Assembly: GCA_016712275.1 (NCBI GenBank)
Contig: JADJRI010000004.1
Span: forward strand, 1-64,000
Length of the DNA stretch: 64,000 bases
DNA from: Planctomycetota bacterium
GTDB taxonomy: Bacteria; Planctomycetota; Phycisphaerae; UBA1845; UTPLA1
Direction: 5' to 3'
Below the pieces are notes generated by a model, which searched no databases, was not told where the DNA came from, and saw only the letters and a program-made list of their open reading frames with translations. Shown piece by piece: positions 8,218-17,104 of the stretch. The position numbers were made by a program, and so were the translations under genes. The first letter of the stretch is position 1; each line of letters begins with the position of its first letter.

Positions 8218-8674
8218 GTATCGACAGGCCGAAGAGATTCGCGACGCGTTTGCGCGCCATCGGGTGCGCTATCTATTTCTTGGCAAGTCCGGAGCAATAC
8301 TCCTGGGCTATCCGGATACTACTCAGGATGCCGACCTGTTTGTTGAGAAATCGTCAGAAAATGGCGCTGCCATTGTGGCCGCTTTGGTGGATCTCGGATT
8401 CGGCCTCTCGCCGGAAGAGGGCGAGCAGATTCAGCATGGCAAAGACTTCGTGCAACTGAAGAATGGTCCGTTCGATCTTGATCTTGTTTTCGCTCCGGAC
8501 GGAATCGAGCGGTTCGAGGATGCCTGGCGTCGCCGGGTCGAAGTGGATGGATTTCCTGTTTGCCACCTGGATGACATCATTTCCAGTAAAATGGCTGCCG
8601 GCCGCGCGAAGGATCGGGAGTCTCTTGATAGACTGCGATCGTTTCGCGAGTTTTGGCTTGAAAAAAGGAAATGA
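8204..8674 (+). CDS. Nucleotidyltransferase-fold protein (MNT / AbiEii-like)
   Basis: 156 residues from ATG 8204. The fold is recognised by FLGKSGAILLGYPDT followed by QDADLFVEKS, where the paired Asp residues correspond to the metal ligands of polymerase-beta-type nucleotidyltransferases, and by a third Asp in GPFDLDLVFAPDG. The C-terminus contains the conserved HLDDIISSKMAAGRAKDRESLDRL segment found in AbiEii/MNT-like proteins. These enzymes transfer nucleotides to proteins or RNA, usually as toxin or antitoxin parts. Overlap with the upstream 79-residue ORF suggests a two-gene module. Confidence 0.78.
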   Translation: MAAFEYRQAEEIRDAFARHRVRYLFLGKSGAILLGYPDTTQDADLFVEKSSENGAAIVAALVDLGFGLSPEEGEQIQHGKDFVQLKNGPFDLDLVFAPDGIERFEDAWRRRVEVDGFPVCHLDDIISSKMAAGRAKDRESLDRLRSFREFWLEKRK

Positions 8675-8770
8675 GTGCATGAGGGGCTGGCAGAAGCTTG
8701 AGACGATGTGGGGTTATCCAATCAATCGCAAACTATCGTCCCAATTCCAATCACGAAGGAAGTTCCCGTT

Positions 8771-10456
8771 TTAAGGCCGCGAATCCATCGCTTCGTGCAG
8801 CACGCGCCCCGATGCATCCAGCGGCGGCTCGATGCCCAGCAGGGATGCCAGCGTCGTGGCAATGTCGCAGGGATCGGCCTCGGCGAAATACCGGCCCGGC
8901 TTGATGCGCGGTCCGAAGAGGTAGATGGGCACGTGACGATCGTGGTTGGAACCGCCGTCGTGGCCGGAGATCTTGTCGTCGGTCTTGTACCAAAAGGGGG
9001 CAAGTTGCACGAAGAGCTGGCCGGACCGCTGGGGGTGGTAGCAGCGCCAGGCGAGATAGCGGGTCGTTTCGGCGGGCGACGGCATGGGGCCGGCGAGATC
9101 GTCGGCCATGATGACATCGTTAACGCCTTCGAAACCGCGCAGGACTTCGACGGCCCTTCTCAAAGCTTCGCGTCGTTTGTCATCGGGCAGCGTGGCGAGA
9201 AGCGCCTGGTTTAGATATATCCAGGGCAAATCAAGATTGATGACGATTGTGTGCGGCGGCTGCCCGTGGTCGGGGGTTGGGAAGAAGCCCTGCAATTGGT
9301 CGTCGAGTCTGGCCTGCACTTTGGGAAGGTCCAGCACGCCGCCGCCAAGGCGGAGTTTTTGGGTGAGGAGCGGGGTGGACGTGCAGCCGTGATCGCCGGT
9401 GAGGGCGATGACGCAATCTTTCATGCCGACGGATTCTTCAAGTATGCCGAATAGGCGAGCGAGTTGCCGATCGGTGTGGATGGTCATGTCTTTCATTTCG
9501 ATGCTGTCAGGTCCGAAGTAGTGGCCGACGAGGTCGTTGGAGGAGAGGCCGATGCAGAGCATGTCCGCGGCCGGGCCGCTTCCAAGTTTTTCGTTTCGCA
9601 GGATTGCTTCGGCCATGTCGATGACGAGGTCGTTGCCGAACGGCGTGCAGTAAAGTGCCGACAGATAGGCACGCGGGTTGGCCGCATCAAACGGCGGCAG
9701 GGCGTGTGGAAAAGCAGCACCGAGCCCGAGGTAGTCGTGCCATTGGGGTTCGACGGGGTGGCATCCCTCGTAGGCGAAGGGGTCGAGGGCGAGATTCCAT
9801 TTTGAGCCTGCGAGCTTTTCGCATGGTTTGGCCGCGTTGAAGGCTTCGATGTAGCCGGGCAGTTTGTCGCGATACCAGGTGCTGGTGACAAAATTACCGG
9901 TGGTGCCGTCCCACCAGTAAGCGCCGTCAGGGCGCTTGCCGGAAGTGAAGATGGCGGCGCGGTCTTTGAGTGCCACGGCAAAGACACGCGATCTTCGATC
10001 GGATACTTTGAGCTGATCGCCAAAGCCGGGGCCGATCAGATGGCGCGGCGATGCACCGGGCGCGTTCACATCCGGCTTCGCGGGAATCTGCCTCACATCC
10101 ACATCGGTCACGGCATGCACACCGGACTTGTTGGCCGCGTCGAAATACCACTTGTTGGCGACGACGCCGTGCTGTCGAGGGAGGCGTCCGGTGCCAATGG
10201 TGGCATGGCCGGGCGCGGTTTCGGAGGAACCATATGAATAGTGTGCATTGACAAACAGGGCGCCTTCGCGTTCGAGGCGGCGGAATCCGTCGTCCCTAAA
10301 CTCGTGTTCGAAGCGAGTGACAAGGTCGCCGCGAAGCTGATCGATGACGATGACCACAACCAGCTTCGGCTGGGTTGCGCGCGGCTCGCTGCCCTCGGCG
10401 GGCAATCCCAAAGTGAGACAGAAGACAATGGCGATGAGGTATTGAAGGTGATTCAT
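8771..10456 (-). CDS. Exported alkaline phosphatase-superfamily enzyme (PafA-like)
   Basis: About 561 residues from ATG 10456, with a signal peptide (hydrophobic YLIAIVFCLTLGLPAEG). The alkaline phosphatase-superfamily metal site is visible: D39 in VIVIDQLRGD, a threonine nucleophile T80 in SSETAPGHATIGTG, the DLVGHYFGPDS loop, TGDHGCTS and the C-terminal GGSNHDRHVPI. The Thr nucleophile and the xxPGHATxxTG context match PafA/SPAP-type phosphate-irrepressible phosphatases, which hydrolyse phosphomonoesters in the periplasm. A TTG 12 bases further upstream would be in frame but is less likely. It is a single gene, tail-to-tail with the nucleotidyltransferase gene and divergent from the histidine kinase. 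Confidence 0.87.
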   Translation of the reverse strand: MNHLQYLIAIVFCLTLGLPAEGSEPRATQPKLVVVIVIDQLRGDLVTRFEHEFRDDGFRRLEREGALFVNAHYSYGSSETAPGHATIGTGRLPRQHGVVANKWYFDAANKSGVHAVTDVDVRQIPAKPDVNAPGASPRHLIGPGFGDQLKVSDRRSRVFAVALKDRAAIFTSGKRPDGAYWWDGTTGNFVTSTWYRDKLPGYIEAFNAAKPCEKLAGSKWNLALDPFAYEGCHPVEPQWHDYLGLGAAFPHALPPFDAANPRAYLSALYCTPFGNDLVIDMAEAILRNEKLGSGPAADMLCIGLSSNDLVGHYFGPDSIEMKDMTIHTDRQLARLFGILEESVGMKDCVIALTGDHGCTSTPLLTQKLRLGGGVLDLPKVQARLDDQLQGFFPTPDHGQPPHTIVINLDLPWIYLNQALLATLPDDKRREALRRAVEVLRGFEGVNDVIMADDLAGPMPSPAETTRYLAWRCYHPQRSGQLFVQLAPFWYKTDDKISGHDGGSNHDRHVPIYLFGPRIKPGRYFAEADPCDIATTLASLLGIEPPLDASGRVLHEAMDSRP

Positions 10457-10729
10457 AGCGTGGCGCAAATCCTTTTTTTGGTGGTCAATCCATCTGCTGA
10501 TGGCGGCTTATGGGTCGTGAAAGGCTAACAGTGAAACGGACCTGCGCGAAGAGACACAGAGTTGAACGATTGATTACGATTCGATGAAGAGAAGAATGCG
10601 AGATTATTGCATCGGGCGATTTCCCGGCCTTGGTCCTTATTTCTTATTGCCACGCAACCCAATTCGGGACACAACTAATGCGGATTCAACAGCGACACGA
10701 TTCTATATTTGAATTTGCGGAAGCCGAGC

Positions 10730-12868
10730 ATGGAGAGATGCGTGTCGAGCGATCGGAAACCACAAACCGAAACACTGCCAGCGGTGACATGCGCCGGCAA
10801 GTCGGACGGTAAACCTCCGATCGGGGCCACAGGAATCTCCTCAGCCGCTGGTCTCGATAAATCTGACACCATACCGGTTCGCGAAAGCAGCATTTCAGAT
10901 CTCAATTCGGAATTGCTCTGGTCGGTGTTGTTTCATGCCCTGCCCGAAGCGATTGTCTTGTTTGATCGTGCCGGTCTGGTCAGGAAATGGAGCACCGGCG
11001 CGGAGCAGCTTTATGGGTACTCGGAAGCCGAGGTGATGGGCAAGCCCTGGTCGCAATTTGTCCCGGACGACCGGCAAGCGTCGATGCGACGATTGCTGCG
11101 CCGCGCATGTCTCGGTGAAAACATCAACTCCATCGACAGCACCCATCATCGCAAGGACGGTCAGCCGCTCGACGTGCGATTGTCATGGGCGCCAGTTCGC
11201 GACAGTCGCGGCGAAGTGACCGGCATTCTCATGATGGCGCGCGATGCCACGGCGGTGAACAAGGTTCTGACCGAAGCGGCCTATCTGCGGGTTCTGGTCG
11301 ACGTGCTTCCAGTGGTGGTTTTCTATCTCAACGTCCAAGGACATGTGCGATTCATCAATCGCGCATCGATTTCGCTTCTGGGCATCGACAGTGAAACGGC
11401 CATGGGACGGCATATTCGGGATGTGATGGGCGAAGCACTGTATAAACAGAGCCAGGAATGCATCGAACGGGCCATCCGCGGCGCCGCAGTCGACTACGAA
11501 CTGATTCTCGAGAATTCTCAATCGGAAACGCGGTGTCTCCAGATGACCGTGCGACCCGATCACGACGGACTCGGTCGAATTCTCGGGGTGGTTGGCGTTG
11601 CCAGCGACATTTCCGCGGCCAAGCGATATGAAGCGGAGCTTGAAAAAACGAATCAGGAGCTGTCGCGGGCTAAAGCGCTCAGCGAAGCGGCGACGCAGGC
11701 GAAATCCGAATTTCTGGCCAACATGAGCCATGAGATCCGCACGCCGATGACCGCGATACTGGGTTTTGCCGATGTGCTCATGACGCCGGACGTTTCGCCG
11801 GCGGAAGTGCATGAGGCGGCCGGCACGATACGCAGAAATGGTGTGCACCTGCTGGAAATCATCAACGACATTCTCGACATTTCAAAGATCGAATCGGGGC
11901 GGATCGCGATCGAATCGATACCGTGTTCGCCGGAGCTGCTTGTCCGGGAGGTTGTCGAACTCATGCGGATTCGCGCGGATGAGAAGAAATTGTCGCTGGA
12001 TGTGGAGTATCGTGGCGACATACCGTCGCGCATTTCGACCGACCCGACGCGTTTGCGTCAGATTCTGATCAACCTGGTCAGTAATGCGATCAAGTTTACC
12101 CAGATGGGCGGCGTGAGCCTGATCGTTTCCACTGAGAATTGTCCGACGCGCGGGCCGTTGATCGTGTTTGAAGTTGAAGACAGCGGCATGGGCATTTCGC
12201 CGGCATCGCTTTCGCGGCTGTTTCAGCCGTTCGAACAGGGTGACACATCGACGACGCGGCGATTCGGCGGAACCGGGCTGGGTCTGGTGATCAGTCGGCG
12301 GCTGGCGCGATTCATGGGCGGCGACATTCAGGTGGACAGCACGCCCGGCATCGGAAGCACCTTTCGCGCCTTTGTGTCGGCCGGGCCGATCGACGGTCCG
12401 CAGCGGTTGTCGCCGGATCAGACAGACCCTGTTGTCACGCATCCTTCACGGGCGATCGCACCATCGGCCACCGGCGACGCGCTGCAGGGCTGCCGCATTT
12501 TGTTTGCGGAGGATGGTCTGGACAACCAACTGCTTATCTCCCGATTGCTCGAGAAATCCGGCGCGAACGTGCGGCTGGTCGACAACGGGCGGAAGGCGTT
12601 GGATGCAGCGCTTGCGGCGTGGCAGAAGCAGGAGCCGTTTGATGTGCTGCTGCTCGACATGTTGATGCCGGAGATGGATGGCTACGAAGCCACGCGCCGG
12701 CTGCGCGAGGCGGGATATCGGGGGCCGATCATCGCGCTGACTGCGTCGGCCATGCACCAGGATCGCGAGCGGTGCATGGAATCGGGTTGCGACTGGTTCG
12801 CGGCCAAGCCGATTCGGCGAGACGAACTTATTTCCATCATTGCGCGGTTCTTCAAGGCAGCGAAGTGA
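10730..12868 (+). CDS. PAS-PAS hybrid sensor histidine kinase with receiver domain
   Basis: About 712 residues, apparently soluble. Two PAS domains (residues ~62-180, with LFHALPEAIVLFDRAGL, and ~185-300) lead into a coiled coil and a HisKA domain (SEFLANMSHEIRTPMTAI, phospho-His H334). The HATPase_c boxes are N (NLVSNAIKF), G1 (EDSGMGI), F (LFQPFEQGD) and G2 (GGTGLGLVISRRL). A C-terminal receiver (residues ~588-712) has the phospho-acceptor D643 in VLLLDMLMPEMDGYE, T671 and K693. No membrane segment or output domain is seen, so the signal is probably cytoplasmic and phosphate is passed to a phosphotransfer protein or used internally. An in-frame TTG lies 21 bases before the chosen ATG. No cognate regulator is adjacent. 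Confidence 0.9.
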   Translation: MERCVSSDRKPQTETLPAVTCAGKSDGKPPIGATGISSAAGLDKSDTIPVRESSISDLNSELLWSVLFHALPEAIVLFDRAGLVRKWSTGAEQLYGYSEAEVMGKPWSQFVPDDRQASMRRLLRRACLGENINSIDSTHHRKDGQPLDVRLSWAPVRDSRGEVTGILMMARDATAVNKVLTEAAYLRVLVDVLPVVVFYLNVQGHVRFINRASISLLGIDSETAMGRHIRDVMGEALYKQSQECIERAIRGAAVDYELILENSQSETRCLQMTVRPDHDGLGRILGVVGVASDISAAKRYEAELEKTNQELSRAKALSEAATQAKSEFLANMSHEIRTPMTAILGFADVLMTPDVSPAEVHEAAGTIRRNGVHLLEIINDILDISKIESGRIAIESIPCSPELLVREVVELMRIRADEKKLSLDVEYRGDIPSRISTDPTRLRQILINLVSNAIKFTQMGGVSLIVSTENCPTRGPLIVFEVEDSGMGISPASLSRLFQPFEQGDTSTTRRFGGTGLGLVISRRLARFMGGDIQVDSTPGIGSTFRAFVSAGPIDGPQRLSPDQTDPVVTHPSRAIAPSATGDALQGCRILFAEDGLDNQLLISRLLEKSGANVRLVDNGRKALDAALAAWQKQEPFDVLLLDMLMPEMDGYEATRRLREAGYRGPIIALTASAMHQDRERCMESGCDWFAAKPIRRDELISIIARFFKAAK

Positions 12869-13644
12869 CGGCGGCTTGTTCCTTCATCGAGTCGTTCCAC
12901 TCCAGCGTTGCCCGCACGGGAAAGTGATCCGACGGAAATCGACCATCGCGGCGATCGTGAAGAATTTCCGCATCGATTGCCCGCAGTTCGCACGTCGAGA
13001 AAATGTGATCGATTTTTTCGCCCGATCGTTCGCCGGTCCATGAGTGGTAGGTGCCCACGAGTTCGGCCTTGGGGTGAACCGCGCGAAACGTGTCCGTGAA
13101 CAGGGCCGGAGAATCCGAAGGTGTCGCGGGCGAGCCTCCGAGATCCGCGATCCGTGCGCTGAGCAGACTTTCCATGGCAGGATTGCTTTCCCCGGCATTG
13201 AAATCACCCATGATTATCGTGGGCTCCGCTGACAGACCCTCGGCGGCATGGAGCAATATCAATTCGACGGCCTTTTCGCGGGCCAACTGCGATTTGTAAT
13301 CCAAATGGGTATTGTAGACGCGCAGCACGCGGCCATTGCGCCGATCGGTCAGGCGCGCCCATGTGCAAATTCGTGTGGTCGCGGCATCCCATGCAATGGA
13401 GCCCGGCTCATCGGGATTTTCGGAGAGCCAGAACCGGCCATGCTCAATGATGTCGTATCGGGCGCGCCGTACGAGCAGCGCGGCATACTCCCCTTTATAC
13501 TTTCCGTCATCGCGACCCACGCCGATTTCCGTGTAACCGGGCAGGCCGACGGCGATTTCATCGAGCTGGAACCGAAGAGCTTCCTTGTCGATTGCAGGCC
13601 GGCGAAAGAAGTAGAAGGAATGCCAGGGCTGTCGCAGTTTTCAT
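12852..13644 (-). pseudogene. Endonuclease/exonuclease/phosphatase family lipoprotein, N-terminal part damaged
   Basis: The intact C-terminal frame runs from about 13600 to the stop at 12852. It has the metal-site Glu in EALRFQLDEIAVGLPGY, ICTWARLT, VYNTHLDYKS, TIIMGDFNAGE and the final PSDHFPVRATLEW with the catalytic Asp-His, all typical of this DNase I-like family. In another frame, ATG 13644 starts a lipoprotein signal (ALAFLLLLSPAC). The two meet at about 13595, where roughly 40-50 residues expected for the family's first strand (the conserved Asn region) are missing and the frame changes. Either a deletion has inactivated the gene or the assembly is wrong here. The 3' end overlaps the end of the histidine kinase gene by 17 bases, tail to tail. 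Confidence 0.7.
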
Positions 13645-13797
13645 GGTATGACGTATCATCTAAGTTGAGAGCCGCAAAACCAATGCCGCATCGGCCCAAT
13701 GGCAAGGCCGAATCGCGGTGAGGCGGTTTCGATACCGTTTGGCCCTTCGTTGTATGATACGACCCATGTTGTCAATTTTCTGATTGAGAGGGTGTTT

Positions 13798-14860
13798 ATG
13801 TGCTCAAAGAGCGTTTCCATCGGTTTTTTCATTCGCGGCGTTCGCATGGGCTCGATGCTGTCGGCCGCGTTCGCTGTGGTTGTGCTTTTTCTTGCTGCCA
13901 CAGGGTGTGACAGCCGATCGGGCGGGTCGGGCTCCAACGCAGTGGGAACGGAGCAGAATCCGGCCAAGGCGTTTGACATCACCAAGCCGACGGTGGAAAT
14001 CCGCATCGGCGCGATTCTGATGCAGCAGGACCAGTTCTTTCGCTCGAACGAACAGGGCATGAAGGATTCCGTGAATCAGTTCGGCGGCAATGTCACCACG
14101 CAAAACGCGGGCGGCGAACTGGACAAGGAAATCGCGATCGTCGACGCGTTCATCACGCAGAAGGTGCGTGCCATTGTCGTGTCACCCTTGAACAGCAAGG
14201 GATCGGTCAACGCGCTGAAAAAGGCGCACGACGCGGGAATCAGGATCATCACCTATAACAATTCGCTCGACGCCGATTTTCCGGCCTGCACCATTTCAAG
14301 CGATCAATATGAGCTGGGCGCCTCGTCCGGCCGCGCCGCCCGCGACTATGTGCATGAGAAACTGGGCGGCAAGGCCCGCGTGGCGCTGATCGGTTTTGCA
14401 TCGCAGTTGCCGGAGCAGGGGGCCGCCCGTCTCAAGGGATTCAAGGATGAGATCACGCAGTTGCCGGGCGTGGAGATTATTGCGGAGCAGGATGCCTGGA
14501 TCGCGCCGAAGGCGACAGAGGTGGTCAGCGAGCTCCTGGCGAAAAAGCCGAACATCATCTGGGGCGAACGAAGGGGCGACGGTGGGCGCGGTGACGGCGG
14601 TGCGGAATGCGAAGAAGAAAAAGATCGCGGTGTTCGGCACGGATGTCAGCAAGCAGATCATCAAAATGCTTCAGTCAAAGGACGGCATCCTCAAGGCCGT
14701 CACGGGCCAACGGCCGCGCGAGATGGGTCGGCAGGCGATGGAAGTGGCCATTCGTGCGTCAAAGGGCAAGTCGATCGACTCGAAGAAGGTGGTCCCGGCG
14801 GAACTGTTTACGCGGGAGGAGAAGGCGAAGTTGGCGGCTTATTTGAAAACGTTTGAGTAA
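13798..14860 (+). CDS. Sugar ABC transporter substrate-binding lipoprotein (RbsB-like; one frameshift)
   Basis: The ATG at 13798 follows GAGAGGG and starts a lipoprotein signal ending in LAATGC. The periplasmic binding protein type 1 fold follows: AILMQQDQFFRSNEQGMKD, AIVDAFITQKVRAIVVSP, ALKKAHDAGIRIITYNN and GGKARVALIGFAS. At about 14567 the frame shifts by one base within TGGGGCGAACG; restoring a fifth G gives IIWGANEGATVGAVTAV and the C-terminal lobe (KKKIAVFGTDVSKQIIKM). Corrected length is about 354 residues, normal for ribose/galactose-type binding proteins. Together with the ATPase and permease downstream it forms a CUT2-type sugar importer; the sugar is unknown. Confidence 0.85.
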
Positions 14861-14905
14861 CACACAAACGCTGCAAACTCGAAGAATCGAAATTCAATCT
14901 CAACA

Positions 14906-15334
14906 ATGGCGTCGATTGGAATAAGAGTGTCGAACCGAAGCGTGAGAAATGCGTCCATCGGCACATTCCTTTTGATAGCGTTCATTTCGGGTTGCGAAGC
15001 GAGGTCGGCGTCGATATCAAAAACATCTCCAGATGGTCGATACGAACTCATCACGAGAATTGAGCAGAATCGATCGAGCAAGCACTATTTGTGTGTTTGC
15101 TTTCAAGTGAACGATTCGGCAGGCAAGCCAGTATTTCAGGCGGAGACCTTTGCGTCCAATCGCATGCGATGGAAGATTGGCTGGGATCGGGACAATCGCA
15201 TTTGGTTGTGCAGCAGTGACATTGGGACCTATTATTGGGAAAAGGCTGCTAATCAAGACATTTGGACGCAAGCGTCGAATTCATTGGCCACTCAAGGCGC
15301 TAAACCTGTTTGTCCCAAGGAGCTTGAGTTGTAG
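14906..15334 (+). CDS. Small putative lipoprotein of unknown function
   Basis: 142 residues from ATG 14906, with an Arg-containing N-region, a hydrophobic core and the lipobox LIAFISGC. The mature part (SPDGRYELITRIEQNRSSKH, then FQVNDSAGKPVFQAETFAS) resembles generic beta-rich lipoproteins that follow a 'SPDGRY' opening, but I cannot name a family. It sits between the binding protein and the ATPase of the sugar transporter, in the same direction, 45 bases after the former. Involvement in transport is inferred from position only. Confidence 0.65.
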   Translation: MASIGIRVSNRSVRNASIGTFLLIAFISGCEARSASISKTSPDGRYELITRIEQNRSSKHYLCVCFQVNDSAGKPVFQAETFASNRMRWKIGWDRDNRIWLCSSDIGTYYWEKAANQDIWTQASNSLATQGAKPVCPKELEL

Positions 15335-15400
15335 CTGCCCCCGCAAATCTGCGAGATCTGAAATGGGTTCGCTTCGCTAATTGGTAAGGGTTGAGAATTC

Positions 15401-16996
15401 ATGCCGGACGGGCGACTGGAGACGGAGGGTCTGCGAAAGGACTATCCCGGCACGGTCGCGCTTGATGGCGTGAGTGTGGCATTCGAGGCCGGGAAAGTCT
15501 CGGCCCTCATCGGTAAAAACGGGGCCGGTAAGAGCACCTTGGTCAAAATCCTGGCGGGGGCGGTGCGGCCGACGAGTGGGTCGGTGCGGCTGAACGGCCG
15601 TACGCTGCAACTGCGTTCGCCGCGCGAGGCACTGGCGCAGGGCATTGCCGCGGTGCATCAGGAACTGAGCCTGATTCCCGATTTGACGGTGGGCGAGAAC
15701 ATTTTGCTTGGGCGGTTGCCGAAGCGGGGGCATTTGAATTTGTTTGTGGCACCGGCGTCCCGCCGGTGGGTCCACGGGCGAGACGCCCGTGCCACTACAA
15801 ATGACACCGATGGTCACAGGCGAGACGCCCGTGCCACAGGGTTGATTATCGACTGGAAAGGGGCGTTCGATCGGGCGGCGGCGATTCTGAGCGAGCTGGG
15901 GCTGTCGCTGGATGTGCGGGCAAAGGTGTCGCGGCTTTCGATCGCGCAGCAGCAGATCGTCGAAATCGCCAAGGCGATGTCCTATGCGCCGCGCGTGCTG
16001 ATGCTGGATGAGCCGACATCGGCGCTGGCGGCCAACGAAGTGGACCGGCTCTTCGAACTCATTCGCTCGCTGGCCCGGCGCGGCGTCATTCTGGTGTACA
16101 TCAGCCATCGGCTGCACGAGCTGTCGCGCATCGCTGACAGCGTCACGGCACTCCGCGACGGGCGCGTGTCGGGCACGATGCCGATCGGCGAGGCGACGCC
16201 CAAAGCGATCGTGCAGTTGATGTTCGGCGACGACGTGGCGGCCGGTCGGCCGGGTGCTGCGCCGTCGGGCCGGGCGACGGTGCTTGAAGTTCGCGGGTTG
16301 TCCTATCGCGATATTCTGAAGGACATATCGCTGGCGTTGATGGAGGGGGAGATACTGGGCATTGCCGGGATGCTGGGCTCGGGGCGGACGGAACTGCTCA
16401 TGTCGATTTTCGGGGCCATGCGGGCAAGCGGCGGAGAAATTCTGGTGGATGGCCGGGTGGTCCGGCGGCCGACGCCGGGGCGGATGAAGCGGCTGGGGCT
16501 GGGTCTGGCGCCGGAGAGCCGCAAGACGCAGGGTATCGTGCCGCTGATGTCGATTCGCGACAATGGATGTCTGGCGGGGCTGGCGAAGATTGCGAAACAT
16601 GGTGTCATCTGGAAGGCACGCCAGCGGCGGGTGGTGGAGGGGAATGTCCGCGAGCTGCAGATTCGCACGCCCGGCATCGAGCGGGCGATCACATCGTTGT
16701 CGGGGGGCAATCAGCAGAAGGTTGTGATCGGAAACTGGCTCAATACGCGGCCCCGGGTGATGATGTTCGACGAGCCGACGCGCGGGATCGACGTGCAGGC
16801 CAAGGGTCAGATTTTTGACATTATCCGGGGCTTGTCGCGGCAGGGGATTGCCTGTTTGTTCGTGTCGAGCGAGCTGGAGGAGTTGTTGGAGGTTTGTCAT
16901 CGCGTGATTATTCTTCGGGATGGGCGGATCGCGGAGACGCATTCGACCGAGGGACTGAGTTTGCAGCGGCTGTTTGAGGGGTGCATGGGTGCGTAG
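15401..16996 (+). CDS. Sugar ABC transporter ATP-binding protein, two ATPase domains (RbsA/MglA type)
   Basis: 531 residues with two fused ABC domains. The first has Walker A LIGKNGAGKSTLVK (residues ~32-45), the Q-loop area VHQELSLIPDLTVGEN, a signature region SRLSIAQQQIVEIAKAM and Walker B VLMLDEPTSAL. The second has a degenerate P-loop GMLGSGRTELLMS, signature SLSGGNQQKVVIGNWL and FDEPTRGID, as is normal for CUT2 family ATPases. Between residues ~113 and 148 it carries an in-frame insertion coding for RWVHGRDARATT and GHRRDARATG, made of two copies of a 19-base palindromic repeat; this lies in the helical subdomain and appears tolerated. It energises uptake through the permease encoded downstream. 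Confidence 0.92.
   Translation: MPDGRLETEGLRKDYPGTVALDGVSVAFEAGKVSALIGKNGAGKSTLVKILAGAVRPTSGSVRLNGRTLQLRSPREALAQGIAAVHQELSLIPDLTVGENILLGRLPKRGHLNLFVAPASRRWVHGRDARATTNDTDGHRRDARATGLIIDWKGAFDRAAAILSELGLSLDVRAKVSRLSIAQQQIVEIAKAMSYAPRVLMLDEPTSALAANEVDRLFELIRSLARRGVILVYISHRLHELSRIADSVTALRDGRVSGTMPIGEATPKAIVQLMFGDDVAAGRPGAAPSGRATVLEVRGLSYRDILKDISLALMEGEILGIAGMLGSGRTELLMSIFGAMRASGGEILVDGRVVRRPTPGRMKRLGLGLAPESRKTQGIVPLMSIRDNGCLAGLAKIAKHGVIWKARQRRVVEGNVRELQIRTPGIERAITSLSGGNQQKVVIGNWLNTRPRVMMFDEPTRGIDVQAKGQIFDIIRGLSRQGIACLFVSSELEELLEVCHRVIILRDGRIAETHSTEGLSLQRLFEGCMGA
15777..15837 (+). repeat. Two copies of a 19-base palindromic repeat inside the ABC ATPase gene
   Basis: GGCGAGACGCCCGTGCCAC occurs exactly at 15777-15795 and at 15819-15837. 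Each copy contains the palindromic core GGCGAGACGCC. Translated in frame, the repeat gives RDARAT, a peptide known from dispersed repeats inserted in many genes of planctomycetes and other bacteria. The reading frame of the host gene is kept. Confidence 0.85.
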
Positions 16997-17064
16997 TTTT
17001 AAGTTTCGAGTTTCAAGTTGCGTGTGGCGAGTCTGAATTGGCGATTGAGACGGCATGATCGAAT

Positions 17065-17092
17065 GGTGGGCTGAGCCCACCCGACTTTTTTT
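17065..17092 (+). terminator. Hairpin followed by T-run between transporter ATPase and permease genes
   Basis: Stem GGTGGGC / GCCCACC (7 pairs) with a TGA loop, then CGAC and seven T. It has the form of a rho-independent terminator but is placed inside the transporter operon, 13 bases before the permease start. It may reduce permease expression or be a dispersed repeat; hairpins of the form GGTGGGCT-AGCCCACC are common repeats in planctomycete genomes. Confidence 0.5.
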
Positions 17093-17104
17093 GCGATTGG
17101 AAAT

